DNA of 32,573 nt from JBFGRM01 sp041563675 (GTDB lineage Bacteria > Nitrospirota > Nitrospiria > Nitrospirales > Nitrospiraceae): NCBI GenBank assembly GCA_041563675.1, contig JBFGRM010000004.1:1-32573 (forward strand). Direction: 5' to 3'. This document shows, one piece after another, positions 20,042 to 28,859 of this stretch. Position numbers and translations under genes: made by a program. The notes beneath the pieces were generated by a model that was given only the letters and a program-made list of their open reading frames with translations, searched no databases and was not told the origin of the DNA. Numbering within the stretch: position 1 is the first letter of the stretch; every line of letters starts with the position of its first letter.

Positions 20042-20509
20042 ATGATGTTCGAAAGCCGGCACCGACGGTTTCTCGCGGAGATCAACGTCATTCCCCTCGT
20101 GGATGTCGTGCTGGTGCTGCTGGTGATTTTCATGGTGACCGCCCCGATGCTGCATCGCGGGCTCGATCTCACGTTGCCGCAATCGAGCAGCAACACCATC
20201 AAGTCGGGTGAGCGGCTGGTCGTGACCATCGAGCGCGACCAACGTCTGTATTTGGAAGACGATCAAATCAGCGTCGGCCAGCTCGAGCGCCGGCTTCGAG
20301 CCGCCAAGGCAAGGAATGCCGACGTGTCTGTGTACTTGCGGGCGGACCGGGATGTCCCCTACGGCACGGTCGTCCGCGTGATGGACGGCGTGAAGCGATC
20401 CGGTATCGAGCGGTTGGGGATGGTGACGGATCCCATGGCCGAGGAGCGCGTGGGACCCTCATCGACCAAGGCTCGTACCCGGAGACCGGACGGATCAGAA
20501 CCGTCATAA
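20042..20509 (+). CDS. tolR: Tol-Pal system protein TolR (ExbD family)
   Basis: 155 residues. One membrane segment follows the classical INVIPLVDVVLVLLVIFMVTAP start, where the Asp of LVDVVL is the proton-carrying residue of the motor. The periplasmic part (about 40-130) is the ExbD/TolR fold with VYLRADRDVPYGTVVRVMDGVKRSGIERLGMVT. The C-terminal tail (about 135-155) is basic and Pro/Ser-rich. It lies 7 nt behind tolQ and 64 nt ahead of tolA. Confidence 0.95.
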   Translation: MMFESRHRRFLAEINVIPLVDVVLVLLVIFMVTAPMLHRGLDLTLPQSSSNTIKSGERLVVTIERDQRLYLEDDQISVGQLERRLRAAKARNADVSVYLRADRDVPYGTVVRVMDGVKRSGIERLGMVTDPMAEERVGPSSTKARTRRPDGSEPS

Positions 20510-20573
20510 CTGTCGACGTGAACGAGCTGGGATCTCGTCAACGGATTGAGACGTCACCAACGACCACGAGGCC

Positions 20574-21902
20574 ATGGCTACGGTCAACACATCGCCGCTG
20601 CTCGCCCTCGCGCTGAACGATGGCTTTGCGCCGACCAGCCGCCAACCCTTCGGGCGCCTCGTCGCGGCGTCGCTGATCCTGCACGCGGGATTCCTGTTCA
20701 TGGCCGGACACGTTCAGTTCTCATCGCCGGGTGAACGCCCCTTGGTGACGCAAGAAGTGTCGCTGGTGAGCTTGCGGGGGCAGCCTCGCACGGATCGACC
20801 GAGCTCACCGCAGCCTGTGGTGCGGCCCTCGCCTCGTCCCGTCGTCCCCGATCCGCCTGCGGTGAGCCCGGTCGAACCGCCTGTGGTGAGCAAGGCCGAG
20901 CCGCCTGTGCCGAGCCCCGCCGAGGCACCCAACGCGATCGAGGAGGCGACGGTCCGTTCCGAGGCGCTGATGCAGGAGGCGTTGGACAAGATCAAGCTCC
21001 CGACACGCCGGACCGCCGAGGAGAAGGCTCCGGCTCCGGAGGCGACGCAGCCGACCCTGCGGGCGGAGATTCCCAAACTGAGCCCCGCTCCGCAGGATCC
21101 CGACTCCGCCAAGCCGGAGCCACGCTCGAAGCGCCTCATGCAGGACGCACTCGGAAAGATCGAGTTGCCGCCGGAGGCGCCGACGTTCAAGCCCTTGACC
21201 CCGGCTCCGGCCAAGCGCCCCGCTGCCCCCGTGCCGGCGCCGAAAGCGCGCACACCGACATCGCCGCCGCTCGAGGTGGCCAAGCGCCAGCCTGCGAGGG
21301 CGGATCTGGAGCGCGAAATCAACTCCGTGCTGGACACGCTCAAGGTGCCCGATAAGCCGAAGCCCGTGACCGTGCCGCAGCCGGACGTTCCCAATGAGTC
21401 GCCTGCGCAGAAGCCACGACCCTCACTGTCGGATTCGCTCAAGCGGGAGCTGGACGTGTTGGAACGCCTGCACCAGCCCAAACCGGTCCCAAGGTCCGCG
21501 CCGCCGGCTCCTCGGACGGATCCCACCGCACCCCGCGTCGTCGCCAAGGTCGCGCCGTCGGCCGGCGCGACGCAACCGGACACCAAGATTCGCGCGAGCG
21601 GGTCATCCTCCGGATCGAGTGAGTACCTGGCTCGCGTGCAGCTCAGAATCAGCCATCACTGGGTCGCGCCCCCGGTCGACCTGTCGGGGCGACCGCTCTC
21701 CGTGGTCATCAAGTTCCGCCTGCATCGGTCCGGGTCAGTGAGCAACGTGACCGTGGAAACCTCGTCAGGAAATGCGTATTACGATCTGGCGGCCAAGCGA
21801 GCGGTGCTCAGCGCGGATCCACTGCCCTCTTTTCCCAACAACATGTCCGACCATTATCTGGACACCCATTTTACGTTCTCTGTAAAGGAGCCCGTGAGTT
21901 GA
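20574..21902 (+). CDS. tolA: TolA-like energy transducer (TolA/TonB C-terminal domain)
   Basis: 442 residues. One membrane anchor (about residues 28-46, RLVAASLILHAGFLFMAGH) is followed by a very long Pro-rich periplasmic linker (about 60-345) and a C-terminal TolA/TonB domain (about 350-440: YLARVQLRISHHWVAPP, VVIKFRLHRSGSVSNVTVETSSGNAYYDLAAKRAV). Unlike the Lys/Ala helix of E. coli TolA, the linker alternates proline-rich stretches with short amphipathic helices: ALMQEALDKIKLP at 131-143, RLMQDALGKIELP at 187-199, and two weaker relatives near residues 243-262 and 286-302. Position after tolQR and the 4-nt overlap with tolB support TolA rather than TonB. Confidence 0.9.
   Translation: MATVNTSPLLALALNDGFAPTSRQPFGRLVAASLILHAGFLFMAGHVQFSSPGERPLVTQEVSLVSLRGQPRTDRPSSPQPVVRPSPRPVVPDPPAVSPVEPPVVSKAEPPVPSPAEAPNAIEEATVRSEALMQEALDKIKLPTRRTAEEKAPAPEATQPTLRAEIPKLSPAPQDPDSAKPEPRSKRLMQDALGKIELPPEAPTFKPLTPAPAKRPAAPVPAPKARTPTSPPLEVAKRQPARADLEREINSVLDTLKVPDKPKPVTVPQPDVPNESPAQKPRPSLSDSLKRELDVLERLHQPKPVPRSAPPAPRTDPTAPRVVAKVAPSAGATQPDTKIRASGSSSGSSEYLARVQLRISHHWVAPPVDLSGRPLSVVIKFRLHRSGSVSNVTVETSSGNAYYDLAAKRAVLSADPLPSFPNNMSDHYLDTHFTFSVKEPVS
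21884..21890 (+). promoter_or_regulatory. Shine-Dalgarno supporting the TTG start of tolB
   Basis: AAAGGAG inside the 3' end of tolA lies 8 nt before TTG 21899. The TTG overlaps the tolA stop as TTGA, so coupled translation is expected. Confidence 0.75.
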
Positions 21903-23215
21903 GTCGAGGACAGCTTGTTGGCCTTGTTCTGTTCGGCCTTCTGCTTGGTACGGTCCTGATCAGCGGCTTCGAGTCCGGCGCGGCGGACGTCTATCTGAAG
22001 GCCACGCGCCCGGATTTCGAGAAGATCCCGATCGGTGTGCTGGGGTTTCCTGCCGAGGCGGAGGCGCAATGGTCCGGCATGCGCGTCGCGGAGATCCTGA
22101 AAGCGGATCTCCGGCGATCACAGATTTTCTCGGTGCTCGATCTCGGGAAGATGGGTATCGAGGCCCGGACGGTCGATCAGTCCGATCGCGCTTTTTTTCA
22201 ACGGCTCATCGACAACGGGGTCTCCGTGCTGGTGTGGGGCACCATCGGCGCTCAAAACGAGGATGTGAAGCTCGATGCCTATGTGTACGACGGCGGCACG
22301 GACGAAGTGGTGGTGGGAAAACGCTACGTGGGGCTGCCGACCGTCGCACGCGAGATGGCGCACCGGCTCGCGGACGAGCTGGTCTTCCGCTACACGGGTG
22401 AGCCGGGGATCGCCCGAACCAAGATCGCATATGTGGGGGGGCGCGAGGGCGCGCGCGAGCTCTACGTCATGGATTACGACGGGCACGATCCCCGCCAGGT
22501 GACGGCGGACGGCTTTCTGAATCTGATGCCGCAGTGGTCGCCCGATCGGAAATATTTGGTCTTTACCTCTTACCGGAGCCGCTCGAGGCAGAAGCTCATG
22601 CTCATCGAGCTGGCGACGGGCAAGCGCTGGACCATGGTCGCTCTCGCCGGACTGAACATCACGCCGGCCTTTTCGCCGGACGGGACCCATCTGGCCTTCT
22701 CATCCAGCCGCGACGGGAACGCCGAGATCTACAAGCTCGACACCCGCGCGAAAAAGCTGGAGCGCCTGACCGCCCACCGGGCGGGGGATTTGTCGCCGTC
22801 ATGGTCGCCCAGCGGCCGGGAGCTGGCCTTTACCTCCGATCGTGGGGGAGGGCCTCAGGTATACTTGATGAGTGCGGACGGCTCCAATGTCCGCCGTCTC
22901 ACCTTCGATGGGGATTACAACGCGGCGCCGACCTGGTCTCCGCGTGGAAACTGGATCGCGCATGTCTGCCGGACGGAGCAGCGGACCTACAAGATCTGTG
23001 TAACCAGCCCGGACGGAAGGGAGCGGAGGCAAATTACGACAGGAGGGGGGGTCGATGATTCACCTTCCTGGTCCCCTGACGGCCGGCACCTGGTCTTCAG
23101 CTCCCTGGCGAACGGCAAGAGCCACATCTATATGGTGAATGCGGATGGAAGCGATCTGGAGCGCCTGACAGTCGGTTCGGGCCATTACAGCGCTCCGGCC
23201 TGGTCGCCAATCTAG
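21899..23215 (+). CDS. tolB: Tol-Pal system periplasmic beta-propeller TolB
   Basis: 438 residues. A signal peptide (about 1-28, with LVGLVLFGLLLGTVLISG core) is followed by the N-terminal TolB domain (about 30-165) and a six-bladed WD40-like PD40 propeller (about 170-438). Blades carry repeated phrases: LMPQWSPDRKYLVFTSYRS, ITPAFSPDGTHLAFSSSRDGNAEIY, LSPSWSPSGRELAFTSDRGG and APTWSPRGNWIAHVC. TolB connects TolA to Pal in the periplasm. The start is TTG 21899, overlapping the tolA stop; the only strong ribosome-binding site points to it. Confidence 0.95.
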   Translation: MSRGQLVGLVLFGLLLGTVLISGFESGAADVYLKATRPDFEKIPIGVLGFPAEAEAQWSGMRVAEILKADLRRSQIFSVLDLGKMGIEARTVDQSDRAFFQRLIDNGVSVLVWGTIGAQNEDVKLDAYVYDGGTDEVVVGKRYVGLPTVAREMAHRLADELVFRYTGEPGIARTKIAYVGGREGARELYVMDYDGHDPRQVTADGFLNLMPQWSPDRKYLVFTSYRSRSRQKLMLIELATGKRWTMVALAGLNITPAFSPDGTHLAFSSSRDGNAEIYKLDTRAKKLERLTAHRAGDLSPSWSPSGRELAFTSDRGGGPQVYLMSADGSNVRRLTFDGDYNAAPTWSPRGNWIAHVCRTEQRTYKICVTSPDGRERRQITTGGGVDDSPSWSPDGRHLVFSSLANGKSHIYMVNADGSDLERLTVGSGHYSAPAWSPI

Positions 23216-23276
23216 CGGGTCCCTGTCCGTGATCGGGGCGACCGTAGCCAATGAGTAAACCAAGGAGTCACACCTT

Positions 23277-24152
23277 ATGCGCACACCAACATTGATTGCC
23301 TGTCTCTCCGCCGCCCTGTTTCTGGCGGGCCTCGCCGCCGGCTGCTCGACGAAGGGAGTCCAGGCCACGGCGGAAGACGAGATGATGCAGGCCGGAGAAG
23401 CCGGTGGAGGGTCCGGTGCGGGCGGCACGGGCCGAGGACTGGGTCGGTCCGGCATGTCGGAGCAGGATCTGGCGGGTGGCTTCGGCGGACGAGGCTCGGG
23501 CCAGATCGGAGAGTCCGAGCTCGGGTCGGGCGGCTTCGGCGGCGGGTCCTCCGGATTCGAAGGAGGGCCGGGCGGCGGATTCGACCCGTCAATGGGCTCC
23601 GAGGGAGAGGGTGGCGGCCTGGGGTCGTTCCCCGACATGGGCGGGAGCGGCTCAGCCGGTTTCGCGGACGAGGGGTTCGGCGGTTTCGAGTCGATCGAAT
23701 CCGGCGAGATGCCCTCCGAGGACCGGGTGGGCGAGGGCAGCATGATCGCGAAGGTCGATCCGTCCGATGCCTTTGAATCTCGCATGGAGGGGATGATCGA
23801 CGATCGTGTCGATGGTGCGGCGGGCGAGCTCGAAGATGTCTTCTTCGGCTACGACAGCTGGAGCATCTCGGAGGATGCCAAAATGTCGCTCGGTCAGAGT
23901 GCCGAGTGGCTGAAGTCGAACCCAGCGTCATCGCTCATGATCGAGGGACATTGTGATGAGCGTGGCTCCTCCTCGTACAACCTCGTGCTGGGGGAGAAAC
24001 GGGCAAAGGCCGTGCGCAACTACCTGGTGGAGCTCGGCGTGAGCCCGGCTCGCGTCAAGGTGGTGTCCTACGGCGAAGAGCGGCCGTTCTGCGAAGACAC
24101 GTCGGAGTCCTGCTATCAGCTGAACCGGCGCGGCCACCTCGTGCCGCGCTGA
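23277..24152 (+). CDS. pal: Peptidoglycan-associated lipoprotein Pal with Gly-rich linker
   Basis: 291 residues, much longer than typical Pal (about 170-190). The lipoprotein signal has a lipobox LAAGC with lipidated C23. Residues about 40-145 are a Gly/Ser/Glu/Phe-rich low-complexity linker absent from E. coli Pal. The C-terminal OmpA-like domain (about 180-291) has FFGYDSWSISEDAK, the peptidoglycan-binding pattern IEGHCDERGSSSYNLVLGEKRA and a terminal NRRGHLVPR. It anchors the outer membrane to the cell wall with TolB. ATG 23277 follows AAGGAG. It is part of the tol operon, 61 nt behind tolB. Confidence 0.94.
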   Translation: MRTPTLIACLSAALFLAGLAAGCSTKGVQATAEDEMMQAGEAGGGSGAGGTGRGLGRSGMSEQDLAGGFGGRGSGQIGESELGSGGFGGGSSGFEGGPGGGFDPSMGSEGEGGGLGSFPDMGGSGSAGFADEGFGGFESIESGEMPSEDRVGEGSMIAKVDPSDAFESRMEGMIDDRVDGAAGELEDVFFGYDSWSISEDAKMSLGQSAEWLKSNPASSLMIEGHCDERGSSSYNLVLGEKRAKAVRNYLVELGVSPARVKVVSYGEERPFCEDTSESCYQLNRRGHLVPR

Positions 24153-24210
24153 CAGCGTGGCGCGCCGGACGGCGTTGTAACAGGATTGCGCGTGCAATGG
24201 GTGTGAGCTG

Positions 24211-26097
24211 ATGAGAGACCAGGTCGACCGCAGCTGGCGATACGCGCGCCGACGCGCTACGCGTGGCGCGTCAACAATGGGGAGGCTCGGCACTTGTACG
24301 GGCATGACCCTCTGCGTGCTGCTGGTCGCAGGCTGTGTGGCCCAGCAGGCGGACTTGAAGCGCATGGAGGGGACCTTCGACCGGAAGCTTACCAATGTCG
24401 ACCAGCGGGAGCGGCAGCTCCAGCAGAACATCGAGGAAGCCCTCCAGCGGATCGATCAGCAGCGGAAGGAAGCCGAGCAGCTCGTCAGCGAGGCCCGCGC
24501 GCGGCTGAGGCAGGATATTCGCGACATCCGGGGCGAGGAGCTGCCGAAGCTGCAGGGCAGGCTGGAGGAAACCGACCACCATCTCAAACGCAATCGGGAG
24601 CGCGTGGACAACGTCCAGCATCGCGTCGAGAGCCTGACGCAGGTGCTCATGAAACAGCAGGCCGAGAACGACAAGCGCCTCGGCAAGCTGGAGGAAACCC
24701 AGCGAAGCCAGTATGCGAGCCTGAAGACCGATCAGCAGGCCCTCCAGCAGCAGTTGGAGACCGTCAGGCAGACCCTGCACCAGGATCTCAACAAGCTTGT
24801 GGCTCGCGTCGAGGCTCTAAGCCCGGCCCTCGCGTCTCTCGCCAAGAAGGTTGACGCCCAGTTGGCCGAGCAGGACAGGGCGATCTCCGAGAACCGGTCG
24901 CAGGGGGCGAACTTGTCCAAGCAGCTTGCCGAGGTCAGCGGCCAGTTCGTGGACTACAGGAAGGCGCTGGAGTCCTTCGGAGAGAAGGTCGTCAAGCAGG
25001 ATGCACGAATCTCCGAGGTGTCCCAGGATGCCGCGCGACAGACCGCGACCTTGCAGACCAAGATGGAAAGCGATCTGCGCGAGCTGACTGGGCACTTGGC
25101 CGCCGTGACGGACTCTATGGGTACGGAGACCAAGGGCACCCTCTCGCACCTGGAGCAGGTCAACAAGAAGGTGGAGGAGGACGCGGCTGCCACGGCGGCG
25201 TATCTGGCCGAAGTCAATAAGAGCGTCACGTCAGTGGCCGATGCGCTGAAATCGACGAGCACGGAGATGATGGCGCGCATCGATGCACAGGACGCCCGCC
25301 TCCAGGAGACGACGACGCAGGTCGGCCAGGTGACGGACAATCTGACGAAGCTCGCCCAATCACTCGAGGAGATGCAGGGGAGGGCGACGGCGCGCGTGGA
25401 CGCACACGAGCAGCAGCTCAAGGAAACGGCGCAGCAACTCGGTGAAGTCAACGAGAGCGTGACCTCTCTGGCCGAAGCCATGCGGACGTTGAGCCAGGGC
25501 GTCATGGAGCGTGTCCAGGCCCAGGACGAGCGCTTGAAGGAAGCGACTCAGTCCCTCCAGGCGGTCAAGACCCGGTTGGAGGCCATCGACGGCGCTCCAT
25601 CCCAGCCGCGGCGGACGCCTGGCCAGCCGTCCAAGTCCGAGACGGGGGCTTCGTCACGCGAGGTCACGGTCGGGAGCACGACCACGTCGAGCCGTCGAGC
25701 CGACGATCGTGCAGTTCTGGAGCGACAGGCACGTGAACGGTACGAGCGTCTCCTGGGGGTCTTCATGGAGGGCGACCTTGACGGCGCCCGGGAGGGCTTC
25801 CTGGAGTTTCTGATGAAATTTCCAAATTCGACCCGCGCGCCCAACGCGCAGTACTGGCTCGGTGAGTGTTACTACGGGAAGAAGCAATACCAGGAAGCCA
25901 TCAGGGCTTTCGAGCGGGTCGTTGTGAAATACCCGGAGAGCAACAAGGCCCCGGCCGCGCTCCTCAAGAAGGGCTACGCCCAGTTGGCCCTGAATAATCA
26001 CCAGCAGGCGAAAGCGACGCTCCAGGACGTGGTCAAGAGCTACCCGCAGAGTCCGGAGGCGCAAAAGGCCACCGACCGATTGAGCCATCTGAAATGA
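24211..26097 (+). CDS. CpoB/YbgF-like lipoprotein with a very long repeated coiled coil
   Basis: 628 residues. A lipobox LVAGC puts the lipidated Cys at C42 after an unusually long basic leader; ATG 24277 would give a more normal signal and is an alternative start. Residues about 45-480 are coiled-coil, rich in Gln, Glu, Lys and Arg. They contain three tandem 39-residue repeats (332-370, 371-409, 410-448) sharing L/V-x-x-V-x-x-x-(V/L)-T near the start and AR(I/V)DA(Q/H)(D/E)xxL(Q/K)E at the end. A Ser/Thr/Arg linker (about 470-505) leads to the CpoB-type TPR region (about 510-628), including APNAQYWLGECYYGKKQYQEAI. CpoB coordinates septal peptidoglycan synthesis with Tol-Pal. Ordinary CpoB is about 260 residues. 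A second cpoB-like gene follows at 13 nt. Confidence 0.85.
   Translation: MRDQVDRSWRYARRRATRGASTMGRLGTCTGMTLCVLLVAGCVAQQADLKRMEGTFDRKLTNVDQRERQLQQNIEEALQRIDQQRKEAEQLVSEARARLRQDIRDIRGEELPKLQGRLEETDHHLKRNRERVDNVQHRVESLTQVLMKQQAENDKRLGKLEETQRSQYASLKTDQQALQQQLETVRQTLHQDLNKLVARVEALSPALASLAKKVDAQLAEQDRAISENRSQGANLSKQLAEVSGQFVDYRKALESFGEKVVKQDARISEVSQDAARQTATLQTKMESDLRELTGHLAAVTDSMGTETKGTLSHLEQVNKKVEEDAAATAAYLAEVNKSVTSVADALKSTSTEMMARIDAQDARLQETTTQVGQVTDNLTKLAQSLEEMQGRATARVDAHEQQLKETAQQLGEVNESVTSLAEAMRTLSQGVMERVQAQDERLKEATQSLQAVKTRLEAIDGAPSQPRRTPGQPSKSETGASSREVTVGSTTTSSRRADDRAVLERQARERYERLLGVFMEGDLDGAREGFLEFLMKFPNSTRAPNAQYWLGECYYGKKQYQEAIRAFERVVVKYPESNKAPAALLKKGYAQLALNNHQQAKATLQDVVKSYPQSPEAQKATDRLSHLK
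25204..25554 (+). repeat. Three tandem 117-bp coding repeats in the CpoB-like gene
   Basis: Units at 25204-25320, 25321-25437 and 25438-25554 each encode 39 residues. They align without gaps at the protein level; a partial fourth unit begins at 25555. An older, decayed unit may lie near residues 236-270. The period is not a multiple of the heptad (39 = 5x7+4), so the coil is likely built of undecad/heptad mixtures. Confidence 0.7.
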
Positions 26098-26110
26098 CCG
26101 CGGCAGGTCA

Positions 26111-26896
26111 ATGAACCCGATCCCTCCTGTTCTCCCCTTCATTGCCGGTGTGGGCGTCCTCGTGCTCGCGGCGGGCTGCGCGAATCACGCGGACTTCGTC
26201 AACCTCCGGCAGGAAGTTCGTGCGACCATCCAGGCCCAAATGCAGGCGCAGGAACGGTCGCGGGAGCGGCATGAGGCTCTGAGCAACCGCCTGCAGAAGC
26301 TGGAGGTGGCCGAGGAGTCGAGTACGCTCGAGAAGAGGGTGCGGGGACTCGCCCTGCGTCTCCAGAGCCTGGAGGATCGAATCGGTCGTCTGGAGGAGAT
26401 ACTCCGGCGGCAAGCCAGCGTCCCGTCGCCGGCCCCCCGCACCAGGCCGCCGGATCTGTCATTCCCGCCCGAACCGTCGCCGGATGAGCCCGAGGAACCG
26501 TTCACCTCGGATCTGGCCAGCCTCACGCCGACGACGGCGTTCAACGAGGCCTACAAGGATTATCTCAACGGTCGATACGACCTGGCCGTCAGCGGCTTCC
26601 GGCGATTCCTGCAGGACTTTCCCTCCACGTCGCTCGCCCCCAACGCCCACTACTGGCTCGGTGAAACGTATTCCCATCAGCGGGATTACGTCCGCGCGAT
26701 GCAGTCCTTCGAACGCGTCGTCAGCGAGTACCCCGGGAACGACAAGGTGCCGTCCGCGCTGTTCAAGATCGGGCTGGCGGCCATGGAAATCGGCGACAGT
26801 GCCAGGGCACGCAGCGCGCTCAAGCGGGTCATCGAGGACTATTCCGCCTCCAACGAAGCCAAGCTAGCCAAACACAAGCTCGCTGAATTACGATAG
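26111..26896 (+). CDS. cpoB: CpoB/YbgF-like division coordinator lipoprotein
   Basis: 261 residues, the usual length of CpoB (YbgF). The lipobox LAAGC gives lipidated C23. A short trimerising coiled coil (about 30-95) precedes a Pro-rich linker (about 98-130) and three TPR units (about 140-261): AYKDYLNGRYDLAVSGFRRFL, APNAHYWLGETYSHQRDYVRAM and SALFKIGLAAMEIGDSARARS. E. coli CpoB is periplasmic rather than lipidated; Cys23 in a lipobox makes this one probably membrane-anchored. Its C-terminal TPR domain resembles that of the preceding gene, indicating a tandem duplication followed by divergence. mutL follows after 51 nt. Confidence 0.88.
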   Translation: MNPIPPVLPFIAGVGVLVLAAGCANHADFVNLRQEVRATIQAQMQAQERSRERHEALSNRLQKLEVAEESSTLEKRVRGLALRLQSLEDRIGRLEEILRRQASVPSPAPRTRPPDLSFPPEPSPDEPEEPFTSDLASLTPTTAFNEAYKDYLNGRYDLAVSGFRRFLQDFPSTSLAPNAHYWLGETYSHQRDYVRAMQSFERVVSEYPGNDKVPSALFKIGLAAMEIGDSARARSALKRVIEDYSASNEAKLAKHKLAELR

Positions 26897-26935
26897 GGGA
26901 GCTTTTTCCCCGAGTTGCCACCTGCACGGATGCAT

Positions 26936-26941
26936 GGGAGG
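26936..26941 (+). promoter_or_regulatory. Shine-Dalgarno fixing the mutL start
   Basis: GGGAGG lies 6 nt before ATG 26948, favouring it over an upstream TTG (26915) or ATG (26930) and over ATG 26957. Confidence 0.7.
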
Positions 26942-26947
26942 CCGACC

Positions 26948-28792
26948 ATGGCAACCATGGACGGAACGCGTGTCGCATCTGAGGGCGGCAAGATCCAGGT
27001 CTTGCCGTCTGACGTCGTCAGCCGTATTGCTGCGGGAGAGGTGGTCGAACGACCCGCCGCCGTCGTCAAAGAGCTCATCGAGAACAGCCTGGATGCGGGC
27101 GCGCGCACCATCAGCGTGGACATCCGCGACGGAGGCTTGCGCAGCATCCGCGTCACCGACGACGGCGAGGGCATGTGCCGGTCGGATGCGCTCCTGGCGT
27201 TCGATCGTCATGCCACCAGCAAACTGCGCTCGGATCAGGATCTCCGCCTCATTCGGACGATGGGCTTCCGCGGCGAGGCGCTGCCCAGCATCGCCTCGGT
27301 CTCGAAGGTGCTCCTTGTCACCGCCAGCCGCGCCGAGCCGACGGGGACCCGGCTCTCCCTGTCTGGGGGAACGGTGGGCGAGGTGGAGGATGCTGCCGCG
27401 CCGGAGGGCACACGCGTCGAAGTGAACGAGCTGTTCTTCAACACCCCGGCGCGCCGGAAATTTCTCAGGACGGTCACCACGGAATTCTCACATATCAGTC
27501 AGGTCGTCCAGCACGTGAGCCTGGCCCGGCCTGACGTACATGTTCGACTCCGGCATAATGCCCAGGATGTGCTGGATTTCCCCGCGGTCCAGGCGCCTCG
27601 CGAGCGCGTGCTCCAGGTGTATCGCCGGAGGTTCCTCGACCAGTGTCGCGAGACGCACGCGCAGCGGGATGGCCTCACGCTCCACGGGTTCGTGGTCGAT
27701 CCGGCCCACAGCAGGACCGGCCGCTCGCCCCAGGATCTCTTCATCAATCGGCGTCCGGTGAAGAGCCCCACCGTCACGCACGCCGTGTACGAGGCCTACG
27801 GGTCGTTTCTTCCGAGGGGCCGACACCCGCAGTTCGTCCTGTTTCTTGAGCTCGACACAGATCTCGTGGACGTGAACGTTCACCCGACGAAGCGGGAGGT
27901 GCGATTCCTCAATCAGGAGCTGGTCTACCGCGAGGTGCGGCGGGCGGTTCGCGAGGCCTTGGGTCCTCCATCCGGCGAGCCCCGCCTCCGCGACGCGCCG
28001 GCCTCTGATCGGGAGCCCGCCCCGGAAGTGCGAACCGGCCAGGAACCTGGCAGCCCGGCTCAAGGCGGAGAACGGAATTGGCGAGCGGGTCACATCTCCG
28101 AGGAGGGGCGGGCAGAGCCCGCACAGGTTGCCTTTGAGCTCGGAGGGCGCGAGACGGGCGGGAAAACCGGCGATGCCATTCAGGAAGCGTCGGGGGAGTA
28201 CAGATCCGACACTCAAGGCGACGTGCTGCCGCTTGGCCAAGTCCGTCGCACATTTCTTATCGCCCAGGTCGGTAACGAGCTCCAGGTGGTGGACCAACAC
28301 ACGGCTCACGAGCGAGTGCTCTTCGAGCGGTTGCGGCGTGCCTGGGCGGCGCGGGACATGGCCACGCAGCCCCTTCTGATTCCCGAGCCGCTGGAGCTGC
28401 CGGCCCATGCCGCGGTGCTGCTCCAGCGACACGGCGCGGAGCTGGAGAAGCTCGGGATCGTCGTCGAGCCGTTCGGCGCACAGGCCTTCGTGATCCGAGA
28501 GATTCCCGCCATGCTGGGGCGGCTCGACTACGCAGCGCTGGTGCATGATCTGGTCGACGACCTCGCGCAGTGGACGGTGCCGACGGCGTTGGAAGCGCGC
28601 GTGCAACCGATCCTGGCAACCCTGGCCTGCCACGCGGCGGTTCGAGCCGGTCGTCCTATGGACTTGCCCGAGATCAAGCAATTGATCGAGGATTGGGGGG
28701 CGGAGGGCTTTCCGATGACCTGTCCCCATGGACGCCGCGTGGCGCTCCGGCTTTCCGTGGAGGAACTGGAAAAAATCTTCAGCCGAGCCTGA
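26948..28792 (+). CDS. mutL: DNA mismatch repair protein MutL
   Basis: 614 residues from ATG 26948. The N-terminal GHKL ATPase (about 15-340) shows ENSLDAGA, DDGEGM, GFRGEALPSI and the HPTKREVRF segment. A disordered Pro/Glu/Arg-rich linker (about 345-420) follows. The C-terminal dimerisation domain (about 430-614) has the endonuclease-type motif DQHTAHERVLFE at D449, and ACHAA and CPHGRRVA motifs that bind metal in endonuclease MutL. Canonical motif II is DQHAAHE; here the first Ala is Thr (residue 452). The nicking endonuclease group is typical of bacteria without MutH. Same strand as the tol genes. Confidence 0.95.
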   Translation: MATMDGTRVASEGGKIQVLPSDVVSRIAAGEVVERPAAVVKELIENSLDAGARTISVDIRDGGLRSIRVTDDGEGMCRSDALLAFDRHATSKLRSDQDLRLIRTMGFRGEALPSIASVSKVLLVTASRAEPTGTRLSLSGGTVGEVEDAAAPEGTRVEVNELFFNTPARRKFLRTVTTEFSHISQVVQHVSLARPDVHVRLRHNAQDVLDFPAVQAPRERVLQVYRRRFLDQCRETHAQRDGLTLHGFVVDPAHSRTGRSPQDLFINRRPVKSPTVTHAVYEAYGSFLPRGRHPQFVLFLELDTDLVDVNVHPTKREVRFLNQELVYREVRRAVREALGPPSGEPRLRDAPASDREPAPEVRTGQEPGSPAQGGERNWRAGHISEEGRAEPAQVAFELGGRETGGKTGDAIQEASGEYRSDTQGDVLPLGQVRRTFLIAQVGNELQVVDQHTAHERVLFERLRRAWAARDMATQPLLIPEPLELPAHAAVLLQRHGAELEKLGIVVEPFGAQAFVIREIPAMLGRLDYAALVHDLVDDLAQWTVPTALEARVQPILATLACHAAVRAGRPMDLPEIKQLIEDWGAEGFPMTCPHGRRVALRLSVEELEKIFSRA

Positions 28793-28859
28793 CCGGGTGA
28801 AGGTTTTTCGCAACAATTATATCAGCGGGTGACGAAGGGCAGACGGCTTCGGGGCTGCC

